Of a stretch of DNA of 12,055 nucleotides, positions 11,926 to 12,055 are shown piece by piece. How positions within the stretch are numbered: the first letter of the stretch is position 1; each line of letters starts with the position of its first letter. The translations under genes were made by a program, and so were the position numbers. This DNA is from Pseudomonadota bacterium (lineage in GTDB: Bacteria; Pseudomonadota; Gammaproteobacteria; Xanthomonadales; Xanthomonadaceae). The DNA is taken from assembly GCA_023423675.1 (NCBI GenBank), contig JAFAFD010000058.1, forward strand, positions 1 through 12,055, in the 5' to 3' direction. Below the pieces are notes generated by a model that was not told the origin of the DNA, made no database searches, and saw only the letters and a program-made list of their open reading frames with translations.

Positions 11926-12055
11926 GGTGACCCGGCCAGCAACAACTGGCGCGTCGACCCGGTACTGGGCGGCACCTCGCGCGTGTTCGCCGACATCGGC
12001 TCGCACTGGTGCGACCTGGTGGAATGGGTCAGCGGCGAGCGCTTCACCGAGGTCA
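11926..12055 (+). pseudogene. 5'-truncated Gfo/Idh/MocA-family oxidoreductase fragment, runs off right edge
   Basis: Reading plus-strand frame from 11926 gives about 43 residues that match the middle of Gfo/Idh/MocA NAD(P)-dependent sugar or inositol dehydrogenases: NNWRVDPVLGGTSRV followed by FADIGSHWCDLVEWVSGERF. In this family the GG.SR..DIG.H..DL...G block carries the conserved Asp and His of the active site, well after the N-terminal Rossmann domain. Here that N-terminal domain (well over 100 residues) is absent, because the frame runs directly into the metG leader. An in-frame ATG at 11872 exists, but the residues between it and about 11926 show no family resemblance. It may be a true rearrangement or an assembly join. 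The family call rests on about 35 residues. Confidence 0.6.

Noticed and set aside
9099..11930. A plus-strand open frame of 943 codons opposite metG, the HAD gene and their spacer
   Set aside because: It spans several well-identified minus-strand genes, has no recognisable domain, and its length follows from the absence of stop codons in GC-rich antisense DNA.
11874..12047. A 58-residue N-terminal extension of MetG
   Set aside because: Family members start at the MTRTAL segment; the extension crosses the -10 box and is antisense to the oxidoreductase fragment.

Overview
The window reads as a high-GC gammaproteobacterial chromosome of the Xanthomonadaceae, most likely Stenotrophomonas (maltophilia group). 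The grounds are the GC-rich codon use, GTAG-headed palindromes of the kind described in S. maltophilia (SMAG/REP), short GGGGTC...GACCCC hairpins after genes, and a short orphan rnfB close to metG. No database search was possible; the taxon is an inference.

Layout, left to right. 1-530: a possible minus-strand gene running off the left edge, then a plus-strand zinc-ribbon PhnA/YjdM protein, convergent with the next gene. 526-1677 (-): an exported protein with a transglutaminase-like domain and TPR repeats. 1678-1907: a divergent control region rich in dyads. 1908-3356 (+): an HD-family phosphohydrolase, a 61-residue oxidoreductase-like Cys protein, and a six-helix membrane protein that overlaps it by ATGA. 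3435-4781 (+): a periplasmic AcvB/VirJ-type serine hydrolase. 4867-7431 (-): MprF, the aminoacyl-phosphatidylglycerol synthase/flippase, convergent with the hydrolase and separated from it by a REP-like cluster. 7626-7973 (+): a RidA-family protein. 8038-8394 (-): an unrecognised 118-residue protein. 8687-11873 (-): a likely operon metG, HAD-IB phosphatase, rnfB. The last ~125 bases read on the plus strand as the middle of a Gfo/Idh/MocA oxidoreductase, joined to the metG promoter without its own 5' end.

The clearest functional grouping is AcvB/VirJ next to MprF. MprF makes and flips aminoacyl-PG, which reduces membrane surface charge, and AcvB-type enzymes hydrolyse it in the periplasm. The pair would set the level of this lipid from two converging transcripts. 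Most of the rest is ordinary housekeeping. I do not see a defence system, CRISPR array, tRNA, rRNA, insertion sequence or prophage. The points most worth a second look are the convergent lipid module with its degenerate duplicated hydrolase lobe, a pair of post-gene hairpins with a compensatory base change, several dyads at start and stop regions, and the abrupt junction at the right end.
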